From the NCBI RefSeq assembly GCF_041435495.1, contig NZ_CP108644.1:7487501-7551500 (forward strand): a DNA stretch of 64,000 nucleotides, read 5' to 3'. Both the position numbers and the translations under genes were made by a program. The stretch comes from Streptomyces sp. NBC_01116. GTDB lineage: Bacteria; Actinomycetota; Actinomycetes; Streptomycetales; Streptomycetaceae. Position 1 is the stretch's first letter. Each line of letters starts with the position of its first letter. Below, piece by piece: positions 24,695 through 33,455 of the stretch. The notes under the pieces were generated by a model. That model had not been told where the DNA came from and did no database searches. It saw nothing but the letters and a program-made list of their open reading frames with translations.

Positions 24695-25675
24695 CTACTG
24701 GCCGGAGCCGATCACCGGGTAGTGGTCGGAGAGGTTCGTGTACGTGTAGTTCTTGCCCCAGCTGGACACCGTCCAGGGGGCGCTCTGCTCCTTGACCACG
24801 TCGTTCTTCCAGCCCGCCGGCTTGGCGTGGCCCGTGCGGTGCAGGACGTGGTCCAGGTCCTCGCGCGGGTCGTCGGGGTAGCGCTCGGAGGCTATGGAGT
24901 TGTCGCGGGTGTCGAAGGAGTACGCGTGGCCCGTCCGGGACTCCGGTGTGCTCAGGCCGGCGTCGGAGAGGAAGGAGGCGTACTCCGCCGAGTGCCCGTC
25001 GACGTTGAAGTCGCCCGCCACGACGACCTGTTCGGAGGCGGGGATGTTCTTCGCGTCGAGGAACGCGTCCATCTGCTGGAACTGCTTGCTGCGTACCTGT
25101 GCCGCCTGGCCCGCCGAGCAGCCGGGGTCGGTCGACTGGGCGTGGGTGCCGACGACGTGGACCCGGGCGCCGTTGACGTTCAGCACCGTGTAGGCGAAGC
25201 CCTTGTTCGAGAACCAGTCGCCGCCGCAGGCGTCCTTGAAGACGAACTGCTCCTTGCGCACGATCGGCCACTTGCTCAGGATCGTGACGCCGCCGTCCTC
25301 CGGCGTCGCCGCCGCGTACGAGCCGCCCGTCGCGTCCCAGCCGCTCTTGCTGCGGCCGACCACCGGGGTCTGGTACGGGTACTGGGAGGCGGAGTTCCGC
25401 AGCAGCGCGTCGGAGGCCCCGTTGTCGAAGGCCTCCTGGATCACCACGACGTCGTTGCCCCGGAAGAACGACGTCTTCGGGATCTCGGCAGCCCGGTGGT
25501 CCTGGCCCCAGTTGGGGTACAGGGTCTTGCTGAAGATGAACGCGTTGTACGAGAGCACCCGCAGCGACGGGGTCTCGGCGGCCGCCGCCTGCGGTGCGTT
25601 CACGGCGAGGGTGGCGGTGGCGAGGGCGGCGGACAGGGCCACGCCGGTCAGGCGGCGGAACGCGGTGTTCGGCAC
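24695..25675 (-). CDS. Secreted sphingomyelinase C (EEP-fold phosphodiesterase)
   Basis: This 326-residue protein has a signal peptide ending near NAPQAAAA (residue 33). The endonuclease/exonuclease/phosphatase fold follows, with metal and catalytic elements SYNAF, VVIQEAFD, GTHAQS, AGDFNVD, DLDHVL and SDHYPV in family order. Length and the WDATGGSY and GDWFSNKGFAY stretches fit bacterial neutral sphingomyelinases, which split sphingomyelin to ceramide and phosphocholine. The GTG start is preceded by AGGAG. It is monocistronic with its own terminator. Four Cys residues may form disulfides outside the cell. Confidence 0.88.
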   Translation of the reverse strand: MPNTAFRRLTGVALSAALATATLAVNAPQAAAAETPSLRVLSYNAFIFSKTLYPNWGQDHRAAEIPKTSFFRGNDVVVIQEAFDNGASDALLRNSASQYPYQTPVVGRSKSGWDATGGSYAAATPEDGGVTILSKWPIVRKEQFVFKDACGGDWFSNKGFAYTVLNVNGARVHVVGTHAQSTDPGCSAGQAAQVRSKQFQQMDAFLDAKNIPASEQVVVAGDFNVDGHSAEYASFLSDAGLSTPESRTGHAYSFDTRDNSIASERYPDDPREDLDHVLHRTGHAKPAGWKNDVVKEQSAPWTVSSWGKNYTYTNLSDHYPVIGSGQ

Positions 25676-25818
25676 GAGGTCTCCTGTGGTCGAGTGGGGG
25701 GGGCGTACCGGTCGACCCCATCCAAGCAGCGGGAGTTACCCACGGGTAGACATCGGGTGGCACGAGTCTGTCCGGCCGGCTGCCATCCGGGTGCCGCGCG
25801 GGCGGGGTGCGCCGGCTC

Positions 25819-26478
25819 TCAGGCGAGGGCGCCGTACACGATGAGGTTGTCGACCGTATGGCCCTCGGCGTCGAACTCGCCGTCGCAGGTGATGAGCCGC
25901 AGTGTGCTGTCCTTCGTCGGGCCGTAGACCTTGTCGGTGGGGAACGCCTTCTTGCTGACCGCCTCCTTGCCGGTGACCGTGTAGCGCAGGGTCTTCCCCG
26001 CCCCGTCGCGGACGAGGACCTCGGCGCCCTCGCGGATGTCCTTGAGGTCGTGGAAGACGGCGCGGCCGAAGCGGGTGTCGTTGTGGCCGATCAGCACGGC
26101 GGGCCCCGGCGTGCCGGGCGCGGAACCGCCGCTGTACCAGCCCGCGGTCATGCCCTTCTCTGCGGGCGGGACCTCGACCGTGCCGTCCGGGTTGAGCCCC
26201 AGTTCCATGAGACTGCTCTGTATGCCGATCGAGGGGATGGAGACGTGGGCGGGAGCCGGCCGATCCGGCTCGTCCGTCCTGGACGGCTCGGTCGATCCGG
26301 TCGAGCCGGTCGTTCCGGATGCCGTCTCGCCCTGCGCCGGGGCGGAAGGCGTGCCTGATACGGAGGAGGACGAGGCGGTGGGCTCGGCGGACGAGCAACC
26401 CGCCAGTCCGACGCAGGCCGCCAGGGCGGTCAGCAGGGCGGCGGTCCGCCGGAAGCGGTGGGGCGTACGGGACGGCAC
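25819..26478 (-). CDS. Class F sortase with a lipoprotein-type N-terminus
   Basis: This 219-residue sortase has IGHNDTRFGRAVF with the catalytic His, LRLITCDGEFD with the catalytic Cys and the closing HTVDNLIVYGAL. Unlike the sortase at 7465, the N-terminus ends in a lipobox, VGLAGC, at about residue 28, followed by a Ser/Thr/Gly-rich linker, so lipid anchoring is predicted. GTG 26478 has GGAG upstream. It lies downstream of a repeat protein with a C-terminal anchor, its likely partner. Confidence 0.88.
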   Translation of the reverse strand: MPSRTPHRFRRTAALLTALAACVGLAGCSSAEPTASSSSVSGTPSAPAQGETASGTTGSTGSTEPSRTDEPDRPAPAHVSIPSIGIQSSLMELGLNPDGTVEVPPAEKGMTAGWYSGGSAPGTPGPAVLIGHNDTRFGRAVFHDLKDIREGAEVLVRDGAGKTLRYTVTGKEAVSKKAFPTDKVYGPTKDSTLRLITCDGEFDAEGHTVDNLIVYGALA

Positions 26479-26545
26479 AGAGAACTCCGGGATCGGGGCG
26501 GGGCGGATCGGGGACGGCGCTGTGTGGTGCGGGCCGGTGCGCGGG

Positions 26546-26579
26546 CGTGGCGCCGCCCCGGTGCGGGGGCGGCGCCACG
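26546..26579 (-). terminator. Hairpin between the anchored repeat protein and the sortase
   Basis: A perfect 14-bp stem CGTGGCGCCGCCCC/GGGGCGGCGCCACG with a 6-base loop lies 25 bases after the upstream stop. It may terminate or attenuate transcription before the sortase gene. Confidence 0.7.
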
Positions 26580-26603
26580 TTCAGCGGTGGTGAGCGGTGC
26601 GGG

Positions 26604-27107
26604 TCAGCCGTTGAGGCCGGCCGCCGAGCGGCGGCGCAGCACGATCGTGCCCACCCCCGCGAGCAGCGCGGTCCCGGCCACCGAACCGACCAGCACCGCG
26701 GTGCTGTTGTCACCGTTGCCGGCGGGGCGTTCACCTGCGGCGACACCGCCGCGCGGGGTGACGGCCGGGCCGGCGTCCTTCGGCGCGGGCGCCGGGCGCT
26801 CGCCCGACGCCACGCCGCCGCGCGGGGTCACCGCGGGTGCGGCCTCCGCGGGTCCGGCCTCCTTCGGCGCGGGCGTCGGACGTTCGCCCGCCGCCACGCC
26901 GCCGCGCGGGGCGACCGCAGGAGCGGCGGCCTTCGGGGTCTCCGTCGCGGCCTCGGAGGGCTTCGAGGACAGGTCGACCACCGCGGGCTCCGACGCCTTC
27001 GGGGAGGCGTCGGCGAAGGCCGCGGCGGACGGGACCAGCACCGCGCCGGCCGCGACGGCGGCCAGGACGGCGGCACGCAGGGTGCGGCGAGAGGAGAAAG
27101 CGGTCAT
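26604..27107 (-). CDS. Secreted Ala/Pro-rich repeat protein with C-terminal anchor
   Basis: This 167-residue protein has a signal peptide ending near SAAAFA (residue 32) and three near-identical blocks built on PRGGVAAGERPxPAPK (about residues 66-130). A hydrophobic helix and the tail LRRRSAAGLNG follow. The unstructured repeats look like a wall-spanning stalk. There is no classical LPXTG before the helix. Its position directly before a class F sortase suggests a sorted surface protein. Function unknown. Confidence 0.75.
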   Translation of the reverse strand: MTAFSSRRTLRAAVLAAVAAGAVLVPSAAAFADASPKASEPAVVDLSSKPSEAATETPKAAAPAVAPRGGVAAGERPTPAPKEAGPAEAAPAVTPRGGVASGERPAPAPKDAGPAVTPRGGVAAGERPAGNGDNSTAVLVGSVAGTALLAGVGTIVLRRRSAAGLNG

Positions 27108-27232
27108 ACGGATGGCTCCATTCCATACTCGGCCCCGTGAGGCCCCGGACGCGGGTTCGCACCGGGGACGGGGCGTGCCGCCAGGCTGGCCTGGAGATAT
27201 GAAGAAGCTGTCAGAGCGCTGTGGTCATCCCA

Positions 27233-29281
27233 TCAGGGGCCGGGTGGCGTGGTCCCGGGCAGCCGGAGGACGAACGTCGACCCCTCGCCCTCGACGCTCG
27301 CCGCGTCCACCGTGCCGCCGTGGGCCTCGACCAGCTTGCGGACGATGGCGAGGCCGAGGCCGCTGCCGCCCGTGCGGCGGCTGCGGGACTTCTCCGCGCG
27401 CCAGAACCGGTCGAAGACATGGGGAAGGTCCTCGGGCGGTATCCCCGATCCGGTGTCCGCCACCTCGACCAGCACCGCCCCGTCACCCTCCTCGGAGGCG
27501 TACGCGCGCAGCGTCACCCGCCCGCCCTCCGGCGTGTGCCGTACGGCGTTGGACACCAGGTTGCCCACCGCCTGCCGGAGCCTGACCGGGTCGGCGCGCA
27601 GGGCCGGCCCCGGGCCGGTGGCCGTGACGGCGAGCGTGACGCCCGCGTTCTCCGCCCGTGCCTGGTGGGCGGCGGCGACCTGGCTCAGCAGCTCCCGGGT
27701 CTCGACGGGTCCGGGATGCAGTCGCAGCACCCCGGCGTCGGCGGCGGCCAGGTCCTGGAGGTCGTCGATGATGTGCTGGAGCAGCACGGCCTCCTCCAGC
27801 AGCGAGGAGACGAACGCCGGGTCGGGGTCGGCCAGTCCGTCCTGGGCCGCCTCCAGCCAGCCCCGGATGTTGCTCAGCGGGGTGCGCAGCTCATGGGCGA
27901 CGTCGCTCACCATGGCCTTGCGCTGCTCCTCCAGGCGCGCCCGGTGCGCGGACATGTCGTTGAACGCCGCGGCCAGCCGGCCGACCTCGTCGTCCCCCGA
28001 GACGGGCACCGACTCCGGCCGCTCCCCGTCGCGCATGCGCTGCGCGGCGCCGGTCAGCGCGTGCAGCGGGCGCACCAGCCGGGCTCCCGCGAACACCGAC
28101 GCGCCCACGGTGAGGGCCAGCACGAGCGCCGCGGCCCCGGCGATCCTGGCGGTGTTCGCGGGGGAGAGGTCGAACCCGGGCAGCGTCGCGCCGCCCTCGT
28201 CGCCGATGAAGAGGAGGGCGGGAGAGGACACGTACGAGCTGAGCTGTTCGCTCCGGGCCGCGCTCACACAGGAGGCGATGGCCCGGTCGTTCTCCCCCGT
28301 GCGCTCGGGCGGGACGACGGACGGCGTGGCGTCCTCCACGGGGGCGTCGCTCGGCACCGGCGCCGGCAGCGGTACCCGTGGCACCAGCGGTCCGGCCTCG
28401 CCCGGCACGGCCGAGGACGACGGATCGCCCCAGGACAGGTCGCTGTTCAGCCGTACGCCCTCGCGGCCCTGGCGCTTCAGACAGGCGTCGGCCAGCTCCG
28501 TGAGCGCGTCGAGCGCCTTCTGTTCCGAACGGGTGGGCTCGTCCAGGGCGGCGAGATCGCAGCGCGTGCCCAGCGCGCGTTCGGGGTCGTTTCCCACGAT
28601 CTGCACCCGGGGGCGGCCACTCGCGCCGACCACCACGTCCGAGGCGATGCCCGCCCGGTTCAGGCACTCCACCTGGTCGTCGGCGGTCCGCCGCAACGCC
28701 TTGCCGTCGGCCGCCGACAGCCGGAACGGCCCCACCGCCCGTGGGTCGATGCGGTCGGCCGCCGTGCCCTGCCCATCGGTCCCGCGCGCCGCCAGAACGG
28801 TGTCCACGGACAACGGGTCGACCACGGCGGACGCCTGCGGCGGGAGCGCCGGGGCGGTCGCCGCCGTGGCGGAGTCCGCCAGCGGCTGCCTGCCCTGCGT
28901 GGTCAGGGCGACCCGGCGGCCCGACTCCCGGGCCAGCTCCCGCACCGTCGCACCGACCCCGTCCCAGGTCGGGTTGCGGGCGGCGTAGTCCAGCAGCGTG
29001 TCGTAGATCCTGGCGTCCGCCGCGAGGTTCTGCCCCTGCTCCTGCTTGATCGCGCCGGAGGTCGTCTGCACGGCGATCCAGGCGGTGGCCGCCACCGAAC
29101 ACGCGGCCACCAGCGCGGAAACGGCGAGCAGCCGCCCCAGCAGGCTCCGGCGCAGCGGCAGCCGCGCCCGGCCCGGTGTCTCCCGCCGGCCCTCGCGCCG
29201 CCCGCTCCGGCCGGGGCCCCCGCCGTCCCCGTGCGTCCCGGGGCCGTCCGTCCCGCCGGTCCCGCCGCGCGCCCTACGCAC
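27233..29281 (-). CDS. Sensor histidine kinase with large extracellular domain
   Basis: This 682-residue kinase has a membrane helix at about residues 48-70, an extracellular domain of about 270 residues with four Cys residues (VECLNRA, TRCDLAA, ADACLKR and IASCVSA), a second helix near residue 370, HAMP, HisKA with DVAHELRTPLSNI, and HATPase with NLVSNAVRHTPEGG, VADTGSGIPPEDL and SGLGLAIV. The spaced Cys residues suggest a disulfide-stabilised or redox-sensitive sensor (inference). The GTG start overlaps the response regulator gene by eight bases. Confidence 0.92.
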   Translation of the reverse strand: MRRARGGTGGTDGPGTHGDGGGPGRSGRREGRRETPGRARLPLRRSLLGRLLAVSALVAACSVAATAWIAVQTTSGAIKQEQGQNLAADARIYDTLLDYAARNPTWDGVGATVRELARESGRRVALTTQGRQPLADSATAATAPALPPQASAVVDPLSVDTVLAARGTDGQGTAADRIDPRAVGPFRLSAADGKALRRTADDQVECLNRAGIASDVVVGASGRPRVQIVGNDPERALGTRCDLAALDEPTRSEQKALDALTELADACLKRQGREGVRLNSDLSWGDPSSSAVPGEAGPLVPRVPLPAPVPSDAPVEDATPSVVPPERTGENDRAIASCVSAARSEQLSSYVSSPALLFIGDEGGATLPGFDLSPANTARIAGAAALVLALTVGASVFAGARLVRPLHALTGAAQRMRDGERPESVPVSGDDEVGRLAAAFNDMSAHRARLEEQRKAMVSDVAHELRTPLSNIRGWLEAAQDGLADPDPAFVSSLLEEAVLLQHIIDDLQDLAAADAGVLRLHPGPVETRELLSQVAAAHQARAENAGVTLAVTATGPGPALRADPVRLRQAVGNLVSNAVRHTPEGGRVTLRAYASEEGDGAVLVEVADTGSGIPPEDLPHVFDRFWRAEKSRSRRTGGSGLGLAIVRKLVEAHGGTVDAASVEGEGSTFVLRLPGTTPPGP

Positions 29282-29999
29282 GCCGGGCCGCGGCCTTCGC
29301 CGGGTCGGTGAGCTTGTAGCCGACGCCGAACACGGTGAGCAGCCGCTCCGGCCGCCGCGGGGCCCGCTCGATCTTCTTGCGCAGGTTCATGACGTGCACG
29401 TCGACGGTCCGGGCGCTGATGTAGCGGTCGAACCCGTGGAGTTCCTCCAGCAGCCTTTGACGGCTGAACACCCGGTCGGGTCCCGCCGCCAGGGCCGCCA
29501 GGATCCGGAACTCGCCCGGGGTGCACTCCACCGCCCCACCGCCCACGGACACCTGGTGCCGCTCCGGGTCGACCACGAGGGTGCCGACCCGGAGCACCGG
29601 GTCCTCGGCCACCGGCTCCGGGGACGCGGTCCGCCGGGCACGCCGCAACAGGGTACGGACACGGGCCATCAGCTCGCGCGGGCTGTAGGGCTTGGTCATG
29701 TAGTCGTCGGCGCCCAGGTCCAGACCGAGCAGGAGGTCGTCCTCGGTCGACCGGGCGGTCAGCATCAGCACCGGCAGCTCGCGGTTCTCGGACCGCAGCA
29801 CCCGCACCACGTCCAGACCGTCGGCCCGGGGCATCATCACATCGAGAACGAGCAGGTCGGGTTCCTGGTGCCGGACGGCGTCGAGCGCGGCGAGGCCGTC
29901 GCCCACGATCCGTACGGCGTGTCCTTCCCGTTCCAGATAGCGGCGTACGAGCTCGGCCTGCTTCTCGTCGTCCTCGGCAACTATGACGTCAGCGCACAC
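29274..29999 (-). CDS. OmpR-family response regulator
   Basis: This 241-residue regulator has a receiver with VAEDDEKQ, phospho-acceptor Asp in LVLDVMMP, Thr in MLTARSTED and Lys in DYMTKPYSPREL, then a winged helix with FRILAALAAGPDRVFSRQRLLEEL-type recognition sequence, shown in parts, and LLTVFGVGYKL. GTG 29999 begins the protein. It is upstream of and overlaps its kinase, and diverges from the P450 pair at 30221. Confidence 0.92.
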   Translation of the reverse strand: MCADVIVAEDDEKQAELVRRYLEREGHAVRIVGDGLAALDAVRHQEPDLLVLDVMMPRADGLDVVRVLRSENRELPVLMLTARSTEDDLLLGLDLGADDYMTKPYSPRELMARVRTLLRRARRTASPEPVAEDPVLRVGTLVVDPERHQVSVGGGAVECTPGEFRILAALAAGPDRVFSRQRLLEELHGFDRYISARTVDVHVMNLRKKIERAPRRPERLLTVFGVGYKLTDPAKAAARRA

Positions 30000-30220
30000 G
30001 CCCCGATCGTAGAGCGGCGGGATCGCGGTGCGAGCCCGGGGCGGTCACCACGCGGTGGGCGGATATCGGAGGAGAAGGGGCGGAGGTGAGGGCGAGACGT
30101 CCGGAACCCGGTCGAAAATGAGCGAGAACAGCTTCGACGTTTCACGCAATCTCCTTATAGTGGTGCCGCGTTGATCGTATGGTCGCAACGCGCGAAGCCG
30201 CCGCCCCTGGAGTCCGTACG

Positions 30221-31522
30221 ATGACGAACCCCTCGTCCGCCACGCCCGCGTCCACGGCCGGCCCGGGCGGAGGCTGCCCGGTGGGCGCCGGTACGGGCGC
30301 CGTCGCCCTCGGCGGACCCGGCTTCCCCACCGAACCGCGGGAGCTCTACCGGTCCATGCGGCGCGACCACGGGCCCGTCGTCCCGGTCGAGCTGCCCGGC
30401 GGCCTTCCCGCCTGGCTGGTGATCGGCTACCGGGAACTCCACCAGGTCACCAGCGAAGGGGAGCTGTTCCCCCGGGACGTCTCCCTGTGGAACCAGTGGG
30501 GAAACGTCCCCGCCGACTGGCCGCTGCTGCCCATGGTGGGCACCCCCATGCCGTCCATCTACTTCACCGCCGGAGCCGAGCACCGCCGGCACGTCGCCAT
30601 GGTCGTACCGGCTCTCGAAGGGGCGGACCCCTTCGAGATCCGGCGGCACTGCGAGCAGTTGGCCGACCGGCTCATCGACGCCGTCTGCACCCGGGGCACC
30701 GCCGACCTCGTCGCCGAGTTCGCCGAGCCGCTGCCCGTCCTCGTGCTCGCCCGGCTCGTCGGCTTCCCCGACGACGAGGGAGCCGACATCGCGCGGGTGC
30801 TCAAGGACCTCGCCGACGGCGGCCCCGGCGCGCAGCAGGCGCACCTGCGCTTCGGTGAGCACATGCGGCGCCTGGTCGCGGCCAAGCGGGCCAGGCCAGA
30901 CGACGACGTGACTTCCCGGATGCTCGCCCATCCCGAACCGTTCACGGACGAGGAGTACGCGCTCGACCTGATGGCCATCACGGCCGCCGGCCACCTGACC
31001 ACCGCCGACTGGATCAGCAACTCCACCCGGCTGATGCTCACCGAGGACCAGTTCGCCGACGCGCTGTCCGGCGGCCGGCACAGTGTCGCCGAGGCCATGA
31101 ACGAGGTGCTCTGGGAGGACGGACCCACCCAGATCCTGGCCGGCCGCTGGGCCGCGCGCGACACCCGGCTCGGCGGACGGAACATCGCCCGCGGCGACAT
31201 GCTGCTCCTCGGGCTCGGCGCGGCCAACGCCGACCCGCACATCCGGCAGCAGGTCGGCGCATCAGCCGTCCGCTCCGGGCAGGGCGGCAACAGCGCGCAC
31301 CTGGCGTTCAGCCACGGTGAGTACCGCTGCCCCTTCCCCGCCCAGGAGATCGCCGAGGTCATCGCCCGTACCGGCATCGAGGTGCTGCTGGACCGGCTGC
31401 CCGACCTCGAACTGGCCGTCCCCGCCGACGAACTGGTCCGCCGTCCGTCCGCCTTCCTGCGCGGGAGCACCGCGCTGCCCGTCCGCTTCACTCCCGTACG
31501 CACGACAGGAGACGCGTTGTGA
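30221..31522 (+). CDS. Cytochrome P450, CYP156/157-like, lacking the ExxR arginine
   Basis: This 433-residue P450 has the I-helix AITAAGHLTTADW (AGxxT intact) and the haem loop FSHGEYRCPFPA with the Cys thiolate. At the K-helix it reads NEVLWEDGP, so Trp replaces the Arg that is nearly invariant in P450s (ExxR). Streptomyces CYP156/CYP157 proteins are known to lack a canonical ExxR and usually sit beside a CYP154, as here. ATG 30221 has GGAG upstream. The stop overlaps the next P450 start by GTGA. Substrate unknown. Confidence 0.88.
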   Translation: MTNPSSATPASTAGPGGGCPVGAGTGAVALGGPGFPTEPRELYRSMRRDHGPVVPVELPGGLPAWLVIGYRELHQVTSEGELFPRDVSLWNQWGNVPADWPLLPMVGTPMPSIYFTAGAEHRRHVAMVVPALEGADPFEIRRHCEQLADRLIDAVCTRGTADLVAEFAEPLPVLVLARLVGFPDDEGADIARVLKDLADGGPGAQQAHLRFGEHMRRLVAAKRARPDDDVTSRMLAHPEPFTDEEYALDLMAITAAGHLTTADWISNSTRLMLTEDQFADALSGGRHSVAEAMNEVLWEDGPTQILAGRWAARDTRLGGRNIARGDMLLLGLGAANADPHIRQQVGASAVRSGQGGNSAHLAFSHGEYRCPFPAQEIAEVIARTGIEVLLDRLPDLELAVPADELVRRPSAFLRGSTALPVRFTPVRTTGDAL

Positions 31523-32772
31523 ACTGCCCGCACACTGCCGCCGCGCAGGCCGACCGGGGCACCGGGACCGTCGTCATCGACCCCATGGTCCAGGACCTGG
31601 ACGGCGAGACCGCGCGGCTGCGCGACGCCGGGGTCCTCGCCCGGATCGACCTGCTCGGCGTCCCGGCCTGGACGGTCACCCGGCACGCCGAGGCACGCCA
31701 ACTCCTCGTCGACCCGAGGCTGGTGAAGAACATCGACGCCTGGGGGCTCTGGCAGAGCGGCGCGGTCACCCACGCCTGGCCGCTGATCGGCATGATCGAC
31801 GCCGGGCGCTCGATGTTCACCGTCGACGGGGCCGAACACCGGCGGCTGCGCACCAAGACCTCGCAGGCGCTCACTCCCCGCCGCCTGGAGGCGATCCGCC
31901 CGGAGATCGAGAAGTTCACCCAGGAGCTGCTGGACGCCCTCGACACCGCGCGGGGGGACGACGGGGTCGTCGACCTGAAGGCGGTCTTCGCGCAGCCGCT
32001 GCCGATGCGGGTGGTGGGCATGCTCATGGGGGTGGACGAGTCCCAGCACGCCATGCTGACCAGGCAGTACAAGGCGTTCTTCTCCATGCTGACCCCGCAG
32101 GACGAACGCCTCGCGCTGCTGGCCGAGTTGGACGTCTTCTACACCGACCTCGTACGCGAGAAGACCGCGCGGCCCACGGACGACCTCACCAGCGCGCTGA
32201 TCCTGGCCGAGGAGGGCGGCGAGCCGCTCACCGAGGAGGAGGTGGTGGGCAATCTCAAGGCCATGGTCGCCGCCGGGCACGAGACCACCATCGGCCTCGT
32301 CCTCAACGCCGTTCGCGCTCTCCTCTCCCACCCCGACCAGCTGCGCATGGTGCTCGCCGGAGAGGTCGGCTGGGACGCGGTGGTCGAGGAGACGCTGCGC
32401 TGGGACACCCCCACCACCCACCTGCTGATGCGGTTCGCCACCGAGGACATCACCGTCGGCGACGACGTGATCCGCAAGGGCGAGGGGCTCGTCGTCTCCT
32501 ACCGGACCATCGGCCGCGACATCGAGCAACACGGCCCCGACGCCGACGACTTCGACATCACCCGGCCCACGCGGAACCGCCACATGACCTTCGGGCACGG
32601 CCCGCACATCTGCCCCGGCGCGGCCCTGTCGCGCGTCGAGGCGGGCATCGCGCTGCCCGCCCTGTTCACGCGGTTCCCCGGACTGCGCCTCGCCGTCCCG
32701 GACGAGGGGATCACCAAGCTCCCGGTGATGACGCAGAACGACATGACCGCCTTCCCGGTGCTCCTGGACTGA
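31519..32772 (+). CDS. Cytochrome P450, CYP154-like
   Basis: This 417-residue P450 has all core motifs: I-helix VAAGHETTIG, K-helix EETLRWDTP (ExxR intact), PTRNRHMTFGHGPHICPGAA with the haem Cys, and a typical bacterial class I layout needing ferredoxin and a reductase. No redox partner gene is adjacent. It is translationally coupled to the ExxR-less P450 (GTGA overlap), suggesting that the two act together. The stop is followed in the same frame by a stump of an unrelated gene. Confidence 0.9.
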   Translation: MNCPHTAAAQADRGTGTVVIDPMVQDLDGETARLRDAGVLARIDLLGVPAWTVTRHAEARQLLVDPRLVKNIDAWGLWQSGAVTHAWPLIGMIDAGRSMFTVDGAEHRRLRTKTSQALTPRRLEAIRPEIEKFTQELLDALDTARGDDGVVDLKAVFAQPLPMRVVGMLMGVDESQHAMLTRQYKAFFSMLTPQDERLALLAELDVFYTDLVREKTARPTDDLTSALILAEEGGEPLTEEEVVGNLKAMVAAGHETTIGLVLNAVRALLSHPDQLRMVLAGEVGWDAVVEETLRWDTPTTHLLMRFATEDITVGDDVIRKGEGLVVSYRTIGRDIEQHGPDADDFDITRPTRNRHMTFGHGPHICPGAALSRVEAGIALPALFTRFPGLRLAVPDEGITKLPVMTQNDMTAFPVLLD

Positions 32773-33387
32773 CGGCGCGACCGGCAGAACGTGCTGCTGG
32801 CCGCCGACCGGGGGCAGCGCGCCGCCAACGACCCGGTACGCGGCCTGGGCGTCTTCTCGGACGTCCTCCTGCGCGAGCCGGCCGCCCTGCCCGGCGGTCC
32901 GGCTCCCGACCCGGAGGCGCTCTTCGCGGCCGTCCGGAACCGGTTCGACCGGCTGCGCGCCGAGGGGAGCCGCACGCAGCTCCCCACACTCCAACTGCAC
33001 CGCCCCGGACACACGGAGCACCTGCCCGGCCGTCCGGTGACACCGCCGGCGGCGAACGGATGCCGCACCGGACCCGACCGGACGGGCGGCGGGCTGGTCC
33101 GGGTGGTCGAAGCACTCCTCGCCTATCCGCTGATGAGCGACCGGGACGAACGCCAGACGATGGTGGCCGAGCTGGACCCGGCGCTGGTGGCCCGGATGCC
33201 GCGGCACGCAGTGCCCCGTACGGACGTCCTGGGCATCCTGCGGACGCTGCGGAGGCGTCCGCAGGGCCCCTGGGACCTCTACCGGGCTGTCACCCTGCTC
33301 GACGACGATCCCGGCAGGGCCGCCGAACTGGAGTGCGCGCTGGGGGAGTTCCTGGCCGAGGACCGGCCCGGTCCGCCGGGTCCGTGA
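32773..33387 (+). pseudogene. 5'-truncated caspase-like/EAD2 conflict-system protein
   Basis: An open frame starts straight after the P450 stop with no ribosome-binding site. Its first part (VLLAADRGQRAANDPVRGLG, then GVFSDVLLREP, FDRLRAEGSRTQLPTLQL) resembles the C-terminal end of caspase-like peptidase domains of actinobacterial effector proteins. Its second part (VEALLAYPLMSDRDERQTMV, MPRHAVPRTDVLGILRTL) resembles effector-associated domain EAD2. The catalytic His-Cys portion is absent, so this looks like the tail of a larger protein cut by the arrival of the P450 genes. An alternative is translation from GTG 32791 as a small EAD2 protein. Confidence 0.55.
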
Positions 33388-33455
33388 TCGTACGGCGTGA
33401 TCGCACGGGTTTCCGGAAGGCGACCCATTCGTCATGATGGGAAGGGACGGGTGGC

